Source: DATAGF01 sp963813355 (GTDB lineage: Bacteria; Actinomycetota; Thermoleophilia; Miltoncostaeales; Miltoncostaeaceae). Taken from it: a DNA stretch of 64,000 nt. The notes beneath the pieces are model-generated. The model saw only the letters and a program-made list of their open reading frames with translations. It was not told the DNA's origin and did not search any database. This document shows, piece after piece, positions 48,681-57,497 of the stretch; the stretch's first letter is position 1, and every line of letters begins with the position of its first letter. Made by a program: the position numbers and the translations under genes. The stretch spans positions 355,793-419,792 of the forward strand of contig CAWEYS010000023.1 in NCBI GenBank assembly GCA_963813355.1, in the 5' to 3' direction.

Positions 48681-49429
48681 GCCGTCGCCCACACCAGCCC
48701 GCCCTGGCGGCCGCACGACTCGCCGTCGCGGCGGTAGGAGTAGAAGCGCTCGGCCTCGCAGCTCGTGCACGCCTCGACGGTGACGATCGCCGCCTCCTCC
48801 ACGCCCTCGGCCACCAGCGCAGCCCGCGCGGCCGCGGCGAGATCCACCGCCGGCGGCCGCACGGCCGCCTGGCCGAACGCCGCGGCGAACCGGTCGCGGA
48901 CCTCCGCCGACACCGGGTAGCAGCAGGGGCCGATCCCCGGGCCGATGGCGGCGCCCAGGCGCGCGGGCCTGCCCAGGGTCCGCACCGCGGCCGCGAGCAC
49001 GCCGGCGACGAGGCCCCGCCAGCCGGCGTGTGCGGCCGCGACCGCCGGGCCGTCGCGCCGCCACAGCAGCACGGGCAGGCAGTCGGCGCCCAGCACCCCG
49101 AGGCCCAGCTCAGGCGCGCGCGTCGCCAGGCCGTCGCCCTCGGGCCACCCGCGGAGCGCCCCGGTGAAGAGCCCCGGCACCGACGGCGCCTCGAGGGTGC
49201 GCACGCGCGCGCCGTGCACCTGGCGCCCCAGGCTGACACCGTGCGGGTCGAGCCCGAGGGCCTCGCACACCCGCCGCCGGTTGGCGCGGACGGCCGCGTC
49301 GACGTCGTTGCGGTCGGAGCCCAGGTTGAGCTCGTCGAAGGGCGGCGCGCTGACGCCCCCGCGGCGGGTGGTGAAGACCGCGCGGGCGGGCGCCCCGGTG
49401 TCGACCTCGATCAGCTCCGGCGCGCTCAC
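48677..49429 (-). CDS. pgeF: Multicopper-like polyphenol oxidase/purine nucleoside phosphorylase (PgeF/YfiH)
   Basis: A 250-residue LACC1/YlmD/YfiH protein. Zinc-site residues are in SLGRQVHGARV (His), GVLGADCLPVLLWRRDGPAV (Cys) and AAHAGWRGLVAGVL (His). The later IGPGIGPCCYPVSAEV is typical. The family acts on purine nucleosides and, as PgeF, edits mis-incorporated L-Ser in peptidoglycan in E. coli. It occurs beside yggS in many genomes. GTG 49429 overlaps the cca stop. Confidence 0.9.
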   Translation of the reverse strand: MSAPELIEVDTGAPARAVFTTRRGGVSAPPFDELNLGSDRNDVDAAVRANRRRVCEALGLDPHGVSLGRQVHGARVRTLEAPSVPGLFTGALRGWPEGDGLATRAPELGLGVLGADCLPVLLWRRDGPAVAAAHAGWRGLVAGVLAAAVRTLGRPARLGAAIGPGIGPCCYPVSAEVRDRFAAAFGQAAVRPPAVDLAAAARAALVAEGVEEAAIVTVEACTSCEAERFYSYRRDGESCGRQGGLVWATA

Positions 49430-50568
49430 CGCCCCTCCCGGGCGACGCGCAGCGCCAGGGCGAGCTGCTCATCCGGCCCGCCCACGCGGCCGTCGAGGAG
49501 CGCCGCGCGCACCGTGGCGAGCGCCCGCCCGATCGCCGGCCCCGGGGGGATGCCGGCGCTCACCAGGTCGGCCCCGCGCACTGCGGGCTCGCGGTCGCGG
49601 CCGTGGGCCCACCAGCCGGCCACCGCCTCGGCGCCGCGCGAGAGCGCCCCCACCGCCGTCGCCGGCGGCGCCGCCCGCAGGAGCCGGTCGACCTCCGACG
49701 GGGCGGCCCCGGCGTCGAGCCGCTCGGCGAGCGCGGCCCCGGCGCGCGCCTCCGCGCCGAGGGCGCGAGCCCAGCCCGGGACGGCGGTCCCGGCCAGGGT
49801 GTCGGGGTCGAGCGCCTCGCCCAGCCGCAGAGGCCAGGCCGGAATCTCCGGCGCACCGGGGCGGGCCAGCGCCTCGTCGAGGGCCGTGAAGCGCTCGCGA
49901 AGGCCCGCGTCGCGGGGGCGGGACAGCCAGGGGACGCCGAGGCTGCCGAGCAGGGCCAGGGCGCTCGGCGCCGTGGGCTCCTGGGCCAGGCGGATCAGCT
50001 CGTCGGCCACGCGCGCCGATCCGGGGTCGAGGTCCGGCGCCGCCTGGCGCGCGGCAGCGGAGGTGTCGCCGTCCAGCAGGAACCCCAGGCGGGCCGCGTA
50101 GCGCGCCGCGCGCACCAGGCGGCTGGGATCCTCCTCGAAGGCGTCCGCCCGCAGGATCCGCACGATCCCGGCCTCGGCGTCGGCCACGCCGCCGTGAGGA
50201 TCGACGAGGGCGCCCGCGCCGTCGCCCGACAGCCTCAGCGCGACGGCGTTGATGGTGAAGTCGCGGCGCGCGAGGTCGTCCGCCAGCGTCCCCGGCGCGA
50301 CCTCCGGGAGCGCTCCCGGCCGGGGGTAGGTCTCACGGCGCGCCCTGACCACGTCGAGGTGCTGGCCGTGGGGGAGCTCGACCGCGGCGGTCCCGAAGCG
50401 GGGGTGGGCGACGACGCGCCCCCCGAGGTCGCGGCCGAGCCGCCGGGCGAGCGCCAGGGCGTCGCCCTCGACCACCAGATCGAGCTCCGGCCCGGCGGGG
50501 CGCCCGAGCAGCGCGTCGCGGACCGCGCCCCCCACGACGCTGACGTCGCCCTCCAGGTGGGGCGCCAC
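49426..50568 (-). CDS. cca: CCA tRNA nucleotidyltransferase/poly(A) polymerase family
   Basis: The class II nucleotidyltransferase head has VSVVGGAVRDALLGRPAGPE LDLVVEG (the GGxVRD and DxD motifs), followed by AVELPHGQHLDVVRARRETY and DLARRDFTINAVALRL (the RRDF motif). A C-terminal helical body follows. Only GTG at 50568 fits as a start close to the GGAVRD motif. The frame extends 30 codons further without a usual start and overlaps the divergent gene at 50626. CCA is not encoded in the tRNA-Pro gene, so such an enzyme is needed. Confidence 0.85.
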   Translation of the reverse strand: MAPHLEGDVSVVGGAVRDALLGRPAGPELDLVVEGDALALARRLGRDLGGRVVAHPRFGTAAVELPHGQHLDVVRARRETYPRPGALPEVAPGTLADDLARRDFTINAVALRLSGDGAGALVDPHGGVADAEAGIVRILRADAFEEDPSRLVRAARYAARLGFLLDGDTSAAARQAAPDLDPGSARVADELIRLAQEPTAPSALALLGSLGVPWLSRPRDAGLRERFTALDEALARPGAPEIPAWPLRLGEALDPDTLAGTAVPGWARALGAEARAGAALAERLDAGAAPSEVDRLLRAAPPATAVGALSRGAEAVAGWWAHGRDREPAVRGADLVSAGIPPGPAIGRALATVRAALLDGRVGGPDEQLALALRVAREGR

Positions 50569-50625
50569 CCGGCGCAGCAGCGGGTGCGCGGCCAGCAGCG
50601 CGAGGGCCGGACTAAGATCGGTCTC

Positions 50626-50877
50626 GTGGCCTACGACCCGGTCTCCCGCAAGCTGCCGGCCGCGGCGCCGATGTCGCCCGAGCTGGTGGCCGCCTTCGCG
50701 CGCTTCGAGGGGCTCACGCTCGCCGGCCTCCAGGCGCGCTTCGACGAGGCCCAGGCGCGCTTCCGCGCCTGGGTCGAGGACCCGGCCAACGCCGGCCGCC
50801 CGATCTCCGAGGCCCCGGACTACCTGGACCGCATCGCGCTCGACAGCCTGATCGAGCGCCGCACCTGGGCCGAGTAG
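50626..50877 (+). CDS. Hypothetical 83-aa protein, divergent from cca
   Basis: An 83-residue protein beginning MAYDPVSRKLPAAAPMSPEL. It has a helix with LAGLQARFDEAQARFRAWVE and ends DRIALDSLIERRTWAE. GTG 50626 lies 58 bases from the cca start on the other strand. It is not recognised and looks like a small soluble helical protein. Confidence 0.6.
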   Translation: MAYDPVSRKLPAAAPMSPELVAAFARFEGLTLAGLQARFDEAQARFRAWVEDPANAGRPISEAPDYLDRIALDSLIERRTWAE

Positions 50878-50897
50878 GGCCGCCGGCCACCCCGCCG

Positions 50898-51296
50898 TCA
50901 CTCCTCCGCGACGACGGCGACGGCCTCGATCTCGACCCGCGCCCCGAGCGGCAGCGCGGCCACGCCCACCGTGGCCCGCGCCGGGGCGTGCCCCGAGAAC
51001 GCGTGCGAGTAGACCTCGTTCATCGCCGGGAAGTCGCCGGCGAGGTCCGCGAGGTAGACGGTGGTCTTGACCACGTCGCCCAGGCCGGCGCCGGCCTCGG
51101 CCAGGATCGCGGCGACGTGCCGCAGCGCCAGGGCGGTCTGCTCGCTCACGTCGTCGCCGATCAGCTCCCCCGTGGTGGGGTCGACGCCGAGCTGCCCGGA
51201 CACGAACACGATCTCCCCCGGCGCGGCGGCCGAGGCCTGGCTGTAGGGCGCCCCGGCGACCGGCGCGGGGGCCGCCTCGGTGCGAACGATCCTCAC
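50898..51296 (-). CDS. ridA: RidA family enamine/imine deaminase
   Basis: A 132-residue Rid protein: APVAGAPYSQASAAAPGEIV FVSGQLGVDPTTGELI and the active-site segment HAPARATVGVAALPLGARVE IEAVAV, with the catalytic Arg. It removes 2-aminoacrylate from PLP enzymes. GTG 51296 starts VRIVRTEAAPAPV. Its upstream side is repeat B. Confidence 0.93.
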   Translation of the reverse strand: MRIVRTEAAPAPVAGAPYSQASAAAPGEIVFVSGQLGVDPTTGELIGDDVSEQTALALRHVAAILAEAGAGLGDVVKTTVYLADLAGDFPAMNEVYSHAFSGHAPARATVGVAALPLGARVEIEAVAVVAEE

Positions 51297-51327
51297 GCCG
51301 CGCACGCTAGCGGAGCCGCGGGCGGAC

Positions 51328-51582
51328 AATGCGGTTGGCCGCCTCTTCGCGGGCGGCCAAGCGCGCCTCCGGCCCCTGGCCGGGGCCTCCGGCAGACCGG
51401 CGCACCGGCTGCGCCGGGGACGGCGCCGGAAAGGTCAACACCACTGTGAGCCGGCCTCGCTCGTGAGGTGCTGTTTCCGGCGGCCGTCCCCGCCGAAGGC
51501 GGTGCCGCCGGTCCACATCAGGCGCCCGGCCAGGGCGCATGATGGCCTCCGCCGGGCCCGCTAAGAGGCCCGGCGTAGGCTG
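51328..51582. repeat. Composite palindromic repeat B (about 255 bp)
   Basis: The second copy of the element described at 46289-46543, between ridA and hisF. The right unit matches strongly: GGTGCCGCCGGTCCACATCAGG, then the hairpin GCGCC/GGCGC region, then GCCGGGCCCGCTAAGAGGC and GTAGGCTG. The left end is more diverged (GGTTGGCCGCCTCTTCGC GGGCGGCC). The core is GTCAACACCACTGTGAGCC and CTCGCTCGTGAGGTGCTG. Both copies are oriented the same way and lie just after the stop of a biosynthetic gene. Confidence 0.75.
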
Positions 51583-51588
51583 TGGCCC

Positions 51589-52344
51589 CTACCGCCTGAC
51601 CGGCACCCCGGCGCCGGCCATCGCGTCCTTCACCTCGGCGATGGAGTAGACGCCGTCGTGGAAGACGGAGGCCGCCAGCACGGCGTCGGCGCGGCCCTCG
51701 GAGACCGCCGCGGCGAAGTGCTCCAGGCGCCCGGCCCCGCCCGAGGCGATGACGGGCACCGGCGCGGCGTCGGCGACCGCGGCCAGCAGCTCGACGTCGA
51801 AGCCGTCCTGGGTGCCGTCGCGGTCCATGCTGGTGACCAGGAGCTCCCCCGCCCCCCGCTCGGCGGCCTCGGCGGCCCACGCGACCGCCTCGCGCCCGGT
51901 GGGCAGGCGCCCGCCGTTGAGGAAGACCTCCCAGCCGTCGCCGCCCTCGCGGCGCTTGGCGTCGATGGCCACCACGATGCACTGGGCCCCGAAGCGCTGC
52001 GAGCCGCGCGAGATCAGCCCCGGGTCGCGGACGGCGGCCGAGTTGAGCGAGACCTTGTCGGCCCCGGCGGCGAGCACCTCGCGGATGTCCTCCTCCGAGC
52101 GGAGCCCCCCGCCGATGGTGAAGGGGATGAACACCTCCTCGGCGGTCCGCCGGGCGAGCTCCACGATCGTGCCGCGCCCCTCGTGGCTGGCCGTGATGTC
52201 GAGGAACACGAGCTCGTCGGCGCCCTCGCGGTCGTAGCGGGCGGCGAGCTCCACCGGGTCGCCCGCGTCGCGCAGCCCCACGAAGTTGACGCCCTTCACC
52301 ACGCGGCCCCGATCGACGTCCAGGCACGGGATGACCCGGATCAC
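51589..52344 (-). CDS. hisF: Imidazole glycerol phosphate synthase cyclase subunit
   Basis: A 251-residue TIM barrel. The catalytic Asp is in CLDVDRGRVVKGVNF near residue 8, and the second lies in LLVTSMDRDGTQDGFDVELL. IPFTIGGGLRSEEDIREVLA and VIASGGAGRLEHFAAAVSEG are the phosphate sites. With HisH it makes IGP and AICAR. GTG 52344 overlaps hisA. It ends 7 bases before repeat B. Confidence 0.96.
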   Translation of the reverse strand: MIRVIPCLDVDRGRVVKGVNFVGLRDAGDPVELAARYDREGADELVFLDITASHEGRGTIVELARRTAEEVFIPFTIGGGLRSEEDIREVLAAGADKVSLNSAAVRDPGLISRGSQRFGAQCIVVAIDAKRREGGDGWEVFLNGGRLPTGREAVAWAAEAAERGAGELLVTSMDRDGTQDGFDVELLAAVADAAPVPVIASGGAGRLEHFAAAVSEGRADAVLAASVFHDGVYSIAEVKDAMAGAGVPVRR

Positions 52345-53084
52345 GCCCGGCTCCGCTCCGAGAGCGCCTCCAGGCCCTCGCCGACCGTGAAGCGCCCCTC
52401 GTAGAGGGCCCGCCCGACGATCACGCCTTCCACGTTCGCGAGCCGCAGGTCGCGCAGCCGCCGGAGGTCGTCCAGCGAGGAGACGCCCCCCGAGGCGATC
52501 AGCTTCAGCGGCGGGGCGGCCTCGGAGAGCCGGCGGAGGGCGGCGAGGTTCGGCCCCCCGAGGGTGCCGTCGCGGTTGATGTCCGTGTACGCCAGGCGGC
52601 GCACGCCCATCGTGACCAGCTCGGTGGCGACGCCCACCGCGTCGCGGTCGGTGATCTGGGTCCAGCCGTGGGTCGCGAGCTTGCCCTGGCGGGCGTCGAG
52701 GCCCACGACCAGCGCGTCCCCGAGCCGGTCGATCGCCCACTCCAGCAGGCTGCGGTCCTCGACCACCGCCGTCCCCACGACGACGCGGTCGACCCCCGTG
52801 GCCATCGCGGTCTCGATCGCGGCGCGCGACCGGAGCCCGCCCCCCAGGTGCACCGTCCCGGGGAAGGCGGCGGCGATGCTCGCGACGATGGCGGCGTGCA
52901 CCGGCTGGCCCTCGCGCGCGCCGTCCAGGTCGACCACGTGGAGCACCGACGCGCCCCCCTCGGCGAACGCCCGCGCCTGGGCCACCGGGTCGTCGCTGAA
53001 CACGGTCGACTGGGCGAAGTCGCCGCGGCGCAGGCGCACCGCGCGACCGTCCTGCAGGTCGATCGCGGGGTAGAGATCGATCAC
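52341..53084 (-). CDS. hisA: ProFAR isomerase
   Basis: A 247-residue barrel related to HisF. The N-terminal motif is IDLYPAIDLQDGRAVRLRRG with the catalytic Asp, and the second Asp is in AYTDINRDGTLGGPNLAALR. VHLGGGLRSRAAIETAMATG and LIASGGVSSLDDLRRLRDL are phosphate sites. It isomerises N'-ProFAR to PRFAR. The start is GTG, 1 base after the hisH stop. Confidence 0.96.
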   Translation of the reverse strand: MIDLYPAIDLQDGRAVRLRRGDFAQSTVFSDDPVAQARAFAEGGASVLHVVDLDGAREGQPVHAAIVASIAAAFPGTVHLGGGLRSRAAIETAMATGVDRVVVGTAVVEDRSLLEWAIDRLGDALVVGLDARQGKLATHGWTQITDRDAVGVATELVTMGVRRLAYTDINRDGTLGGPNLAALRRLSEAAPPLKLIASGGVSSLDDLRRLRDLRLANVEGVIVGRALYEGRFTVGEGLEALSERSRA

Positions 53085-53085
53085 G

Positions 53086-53741
53086 TCACGCCCGGGCGCC
53101 GGTCGCTGCGCGGACGCCCGCCAGCCAGCGCCCGAGCAGCGCGAGCCCCGCGGCGCTCGACTTCTCCGGGTGGAACTGGAGCCCGGTCACGCCCGGACGG
53201 CCGGCGGCGGCGCAGAACCAGGCGCCATGGCGGGCGCGCCCGAGGACCAGCGACTCGTCCTCGGGCTCGGGCGCGAAGCTGTGCACGAAGTAGTAGGTCG
53301 CGTCGGCCGGGCGGCCGCTCTCGGGCCGAGGCCACTGTCCGGCGCCCACTCCACCTCGCTCCAGCCGATGTGCGGCAGCTTGCGGTCGGTGCGCAGCCGG
53401 CGCACCGGCCCGGGCAGGACGCCGATGCCGGCGACGCCCGGGCTCTCCTCGCTCTCGGAGAAGAGCAGCTGGAGCCCCACGCAGAAGCCCAGGATGGGGA
53501 CGCCCTCGCCGGCCGCGCGCAGCACCGCCCGGTCGAGCCCGTGCTCGCGGATGCGCCGCATCGCCTCGCCGAAGTGGCCGACCCCCGGCAGCACCACGGC
53601 GTCGGCGCCGGGCACGTCGCCGGGGTCCCCGGTGACGCGGACATCGGCCCCCAGCAGCTCCAGCGCCTTGGTGGCGCTGCGCAGGTTGCTCACCCGGTAG
53701 TCGAGGACGGCCAAGCGGACCGGAGGGCCCTCCTCGGCCAT
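53086..53741 (-). CDS. hisH: Imidazole glycerol phosphate synthase glutaminase subunit, one frameshift
   Basis: The class I glutamine amidotransferase is split by one indel near 53330. The N-terminal frame starts at ATG 53741 and contains VLDYRVSNLRSATKALELLG, AVVLPGVGHFGEAMRRIREH and the nucleophile-Cys motif PILGFCVGLQLLFSESEESP. After the shift the other frame gives ATYYFVHSFAPEPED and TGLQFHPEKSSAAGLALLGR WLAG with the His-Glu pair, to the stop at 53086. It is essential for HisF and its broken frame is the clearest sign of a sequence indel. Confidence 0.93.
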
Positions 53742-53779
53742 GGCGCCTCTCGCGGGCGCGACGACCTCGTCGGGCCGGG

Positions 53780-54367
53780 TCACAGGGAGCCCTTGGTGGA
53801 GGGGATCCCCGCGACGCGCGGGTTCGGCGCGACCGCCGCGCCCAGCGCCCGCGCCACGGCCTTCACGCTGCCCTCGATGGCGTGGTGGGCGCCCCCGGGC
53901 GCGAGCAGGCGCACGTGCAGCGTCAGGCCGCCGTGGTTCGCGAGGCCGCGCAGGAACTCGGCCAGCGCCTCGGTCTCGAAGCCGCCGATGACGACGTCCG
54001 GCAGCGGCACGTCGATCGCCGCGAAGGGGCGCCCCGACAGGTCGACGGCGGCCTGCGCGAGGCACTCGTCCATCGGCACCACGGCCGAGCCGTAGCGCTC
54101 GATCCCCGCCCGGTCGCCCAGCGCCTGCGAGAGGGCCTGCCCGAGCGTGATGCCGACGTCCTCCACGGTGTGGTGGCTGCCCGTCTCCAGATCGCCGGTC
54201 GCGGCGACCTCGAGGTCGATCAGCGAGTGGCGGGCCAGCAGCGTGAGCACGTGGTCGAAGAAGCCCACGCCGGTCGCGACCTCTGCCAGCCCCGAGCCGT
54301 CCAGGTCGACGCGCACGCGCACGTCGGTCTCGCCGGTGGCCCGGCGCACCTCCGCCGTCCGGCTCAC
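53780..54367 (-). CDS. hisB: Imidazoleglycerol-phosphate dehydratase
   Basis: A 195-residue monofunctional enzyme. Two His-rich manganese motifs, GFFDHVLTLLARHSLIDLEV with LETGSHHTVEDVGITLGQAL, and LANHGGLTLHVRLLAPGGAH HAIEG, are complete. LDLSGRP-like AAVDLSGRPFAAIDVPLPDV is also present. It makes imidazole acetol phosphate. GTG 54367 overlaps hisD. The 38-bp gap before hisH is the longest in the operon. Confidence 0.96.
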   Translation of the reverse strand: MSRTAEVRRATGETDVRVRVDLDGSGLAEVATGVGFFDHVLTLLARHSLIDLEVAATGDLETGSHHTVEDVGITLGQALSQALGDRAGIERYGSAVVPMDECLAQAAVDLSGRPFAAIDVPLPDVVIGGFETEALAEFLRGLANHGGLTLHVRLLAPGGAHHAIEGSVKAVARALGAAVAPNPRVAGIPSTKGSL

Positions 54368-55629
54368 GGCCGCACCCTCGCCTCGGCGGAGCGGCGGTGC
54401 ATGGGGAAGCCCTCGGCGTCGGCCAGCGCCGCCAGGTGCGGCGTGAGCGCCTCCACCGCCTCGTCGGTCATCTCGACCACCGACATCCTCCGCAGGAACG
54501 TTGTGGGCCCCAGGGCCGACGCGTGGCGCGCGGCACCCCCGGTGGGCAGGACGTGGTTGGAGCCCGCGACGTAGTCGCCGAAGGCGGTTGCGCAGTTGGG
54601 CCCCACGAACACCGCGCCCGCCCGCGTGATCTCGGCTGCGACCGCCTGGGGATCGCGCGTCGCGACCTCCAGGTGCTCCGGGGCGAAGGCCTCCGCGAGC
54701 TCGATCGCCAGCGGCATGCTGGCACACTCGACCAGGGTGATGGGGCCGATGGCGGCGGGCAGGCCCTCCAGGGCGGCCGCGACGGCCTCCACGACCTCGG
54801 GATCGTCGCTGGCGAGCACCGCCGGGGAGTCGGCTCCGTGCTCGGCCTGGGCGAGCAGGTCGAGGGCCATCGCCTCGGGGTCGGCGCTCGCGTCGGCGAT
54901 GATCATGACCTCGCTCGGGCCGGCCAGGCCGTCGATCCCGACCGTCCCGGCCACCTGGCGCTTGGCCTCCTGGACCCAGGGGCTGCCGGGGCCGACGACC
55001 ACGGCCACCGGGGCGATGGTCGCGGTGCCGTAGGCGAGCGCGCCGATCGCCGCGGCGCCGCCCGCCGCGTAGACCTCCTCCACGCCCAGCAGGCCGGCCG
55101 TCGCCAGGATGGCCGGCGAGGGCCGGCCGTCCTCGCCCGGGGGGCTGACCACGACGAGCCGCCCCACCCCCGCGACCTGCGCCGGCACCGCCCCCATGAT
55201 CAGGCTCGAGGGGTACGCGGCGCGCCCGCCCGGCACGTAGCAGCCGGCCGAGTCGACCGGGACGCGGCGCACCTGCACGCGCTGGCCGTAGGGCAGGGTG
55301 ACGTGGCGGTCGTCCGGCAGCAGGGCCTCGGCGACGATCCTCACCTGTGCGGAGGCGGCGACGACCGCCGCCCGCAGGTCGTCGTCGAGGCGCTCGGTGG
55401 CCCGTTCGATGGCGGCCGGGGGCACGCGCAGCCGGTCGTGGGCGAACCCCGCGGCGTCGAAGCGGCGGGCCGCGTCGACCAGCGCGTCGTCGCCCCGCGA
55501 GCGCACGTCGTCGAGGGTCGCGGCGACGCCCTCGCGCAGCCCCTCGACCTCTGTCTCGGCCCGCAGCGTGTGGGCGATCGCCTGGGCCCCGCCGGCCCGC
55601 AGGCGCGCGCGTCGCGGCCCGGCGGTCAC
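54364..55629 (-). CDS. hisD: Histidinol dehydrogenase
   Basis: A 421-residue zinc enzyme that oxidises histidinol to histidine. VDSAGCYVPGGRAAYPSSLI, VDGLAGPSEVMI-like TVGIDGLAGPSEVMIIADAS, and the zinc ligands in LLAQAEHGADSPAVLASDD and ATAFGDYVAGSNHVLPTGGA ARHASAL are all visible. FAPEHLEVATRDP is also present. It lies between hisG and hisB with GTGA overlaps, so the operon is translationally coupled. Confidence 0.96.
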   Translation of the reverse strand: MTAGPRRARLRAGGAQAIAHTLRAETEVEGLREGVAATLDDVRSRGDDALVDAARRFDAAGFAHDRLRVPPAAIERATERLDDDLRAAVVAASAQVRIVAEALLPDDRHVTLPYGQRVQVRRVPVDSAGCYVPGGRAAYPSSLIMGAVPAQVAGVGRLVVVSPPGEDGRPSPAILATAGLLGVEEVYAAGGAAAIGALAYGTATIAPVAVVVGPGSPWVQEAKRQVAGTVGIDGLAGPSEVMIIADASADPEAMALDLLAQAEHGADSPAVLASDDPEVVEAVAAALEGLPAAIGPITLVECASMPLAIELAEAFAPEHLEVATRDPQAVAAEITRAGAVFVGPNCATAFGDYVAGSNHVLPTGGAARHASALGPTTFLRRMSVVEMTDEAVEALTPHLAALADAEGFPMHRRSAEARVRP

Positions 55630-56255
55630 GCCGCTCCCGGCTGGAGGCGGTCGGCCAGGCGGTCGATCGCGTCCGCCCGGAGGGTCTGGCTCACGCGGTT
55701 GGCGATCAGGCGCGCCGAGGACGCGAAGATCTCCTCGCGCTCGACGAGCCCGTTCTCGCGCAGCGTGCGGCCGGTCCCGACCAGATCGACGATGCCGTGG
55801 GCCAGGCCCACGAGCGGGGCGAGCTCCACCGATCCGTTGACCTTCACGACCTCGGCCTGGCGCCCGGTGGCCGTGAAGTGGGCCGCGGCGGTCACCGGGT
55901 ACTTGGTGGCGACCCGGACGACGCCGAGGTGCTCCAGCGCCGCGGGGGTGGGGTCCTCGCCGGCCGAGGTCGCGTAGACCATGCGGCACTCGCCGAAGCC
56001 CAGGTCGAGCAGCTCGTAGACGTCCGGCGACTGCTCGCGCAGGACGTCCTTGCCCACGATGCCGAGGTCGGCCGCGCCGCTCGCGACGTACGTCGGCACG
56101 TCGCTGGGCCTCGTGGTGATGAAGGTCGTGCCGTTGCCGGTCTCCACGACGAGGCGGCGGCCGGCGTCCCGCAGCGGGGCGACCTCGAGCCCGGAGCGGC
56201 CGAGCGCGGCGACGGCGTCGTCGAACAGGGCGCCCAGCGGCACGCAGATCCTCAG
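55626..56255 (-). CDS. hisG: ATP phosphoribosyltransferase catalytic subunit (short form), probable CTG start
   Basis: A HisG-S enzyme of about 209 residues. LRLVVETGNGTTF-like RRLVVETGNGTTFITTRPSD, PTYVASGAADLGIVGKDVLR, ATKYPVTAAAHFTATGRQAE and LVGLAHGIVDLVGTGRTLRE are typical. The short form lacks the regulatory ACT-like domain and needs HisZ. CTG at 56255 overlaps the native hisZ stop as CTGA and starts MRICVPLGAL, which matches the usual MLRIAVP N-terminus. As sequenced the frame is joined to hisZ. Confidence 0.93.
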   Translation of the reverse strand: MRICVPLGALFDDAVAALGRSGLEVAPLRDAGRRLVVETGNGTTFITTRPSDVPTYVASGAADLGIVGKDVLREQSPDVYELLDLGFGECRMVYATSAGEDPTPAALEHLGVVRVATKYPVTAAAHFTATGRQAEVVKVNGSVELAPLVGLAHGIVDLVGTGRTLRENGLVEREEIFASSARLIANRVSQTLRADAIDRLADRLQPGAA

Positions 56256-57497
56256 CCCGGCGATGGCAGCGCCTCCTCCAGGCGGGCGAGGCCGCGCGCG
56301 GCGCTCGCCCGTGACCCGGTCGAGGACCGCGTAGCCGTCGCCGGCGCGGCGGGCGACGAAGCGCCAGCCGTCGGCCGCGGCGAGCGCCTCCGCGCGGTCG
56401 CCGTCGGCGGCGGACAGCGCCACCACGGCCACGCCCGCCCGGCGGGCCGCGGCCGCCGCACCGGGGTCCTCGTCGAGCCCGCCCACGAGCACCACGCCCT
56501 CGCGGGGCGGCGCCGGCTCGGCGCCGGCGGTCATCAGCGCGCGGTGGAGCACGTCGAGCACGATCGCGAACCCGACCGCCGGCCGCGCGCGGCCGAACCG
56601 CCCCGCCAGGCCGTCGTAGCGGCCGCCCATGGCGATGGGCTCCCCCACGCCCGGCGCATAGGCCTCGTAGACCACGCCCGAGTAGTACGGCCAGTCGCGC
56701 ATGACGCCCAGATCGACGACGACGGCGTCGCCGGCGCCGTGCTCGGCGACGAGCGCCAGCATGCGCGCCATGCGCTCGCACGCGGGGGCGGCCTCGGGCA
56801 CCCGGCCGCCGATCTGCTCCAGCACCTCGGCGCCGCCACGCAGCGCGGGAAGGCGCTCGACGAGCTCGCCCGCCGGGCCCTCAGCCGCCCCCCGCGCCAA
56901 GCGCCGCCAGCCGGCGAGGTCGCGGGCCGCCAGGGCTGCGCGCAGCCCGGCGCGCGCCTCGGGGTCGGCCACGACGCCGTCGAGCACGGCGCCCGTCAGG
57001 GAGACGTCGGCGACGCCGATCGTGAGGCCCTCGAGGCCGGTCGCCCGCAGGCTGTCGGCGAGCAGGGCGATCGCCTCGGCGTCGGCGCCGGGGCCGTTCG
57101 CGCCCACCAGCTCCACCCCGGCCTGGCGCTGCTCCGAGGCCCGCGGCCGCCCGACGGGCGGCGGCCGGAACGCGCGCGCCAGGTAGAAGGCCCGCACCGG
57201 GCCGGGGTGGTCGGCCATCCGGGTGGCGACCAGGCGCGCCACCGGGATCGTGAGGTCGGGGCGCAGCACCAGCACCCGGCCGTGGTCGTCGAAGAGCCGG
57301 AACGCCTCGCGCAGCCCTCCCTCCTGGGCGCGGTCGATCACCTCGGCGAACTCCAGGACCGGCGTCATGACCTCGCGGTAGCCGTAGCGCGTGAAGCGGT
57401 CGCGCAGCGCGGCCTCGACCGCCCGCAGCTCCTGCGCCTCGACCGCCAGCACGTCCTTGCCGCCGGCGGGCAGCGCGCCTGGCGGTGCGTCACTCAC
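56252..57497 (-). CDS. hisZ: ATP phosphoribosyltransferase regulatory subunit, with a 3' frameshift
   Basis: A HisRS-like, non-aminoacylating protein: DRFTRYGYREVMTPVLEFAE, GRVLVLRPDLTIPVARLVAT RMADHPGPVRAFYLARAFR, and ADVSLTGAVLDGVVADPEAR fit HisZ. YYSGVVYEAYAPGVGEPIAM GGRYDGLAGRFG is the motif-3 region. Near 56290 one base moves the frame into hisG. The native ending in the other frame is ARGLARLEEALPSPG with stop 56252. HisZ binds HisG and confers feedback by histidine. GTG 57497 overlaps murA by 8 bases. Confidence 0.93.

Noticed and set aside
46289..51582. The two 255-bp repeats as insertion sequences
   Set aside because: They hold no open frame with transposase features and are too short. 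They are reported as non-autonomous palindromic repeats instead.
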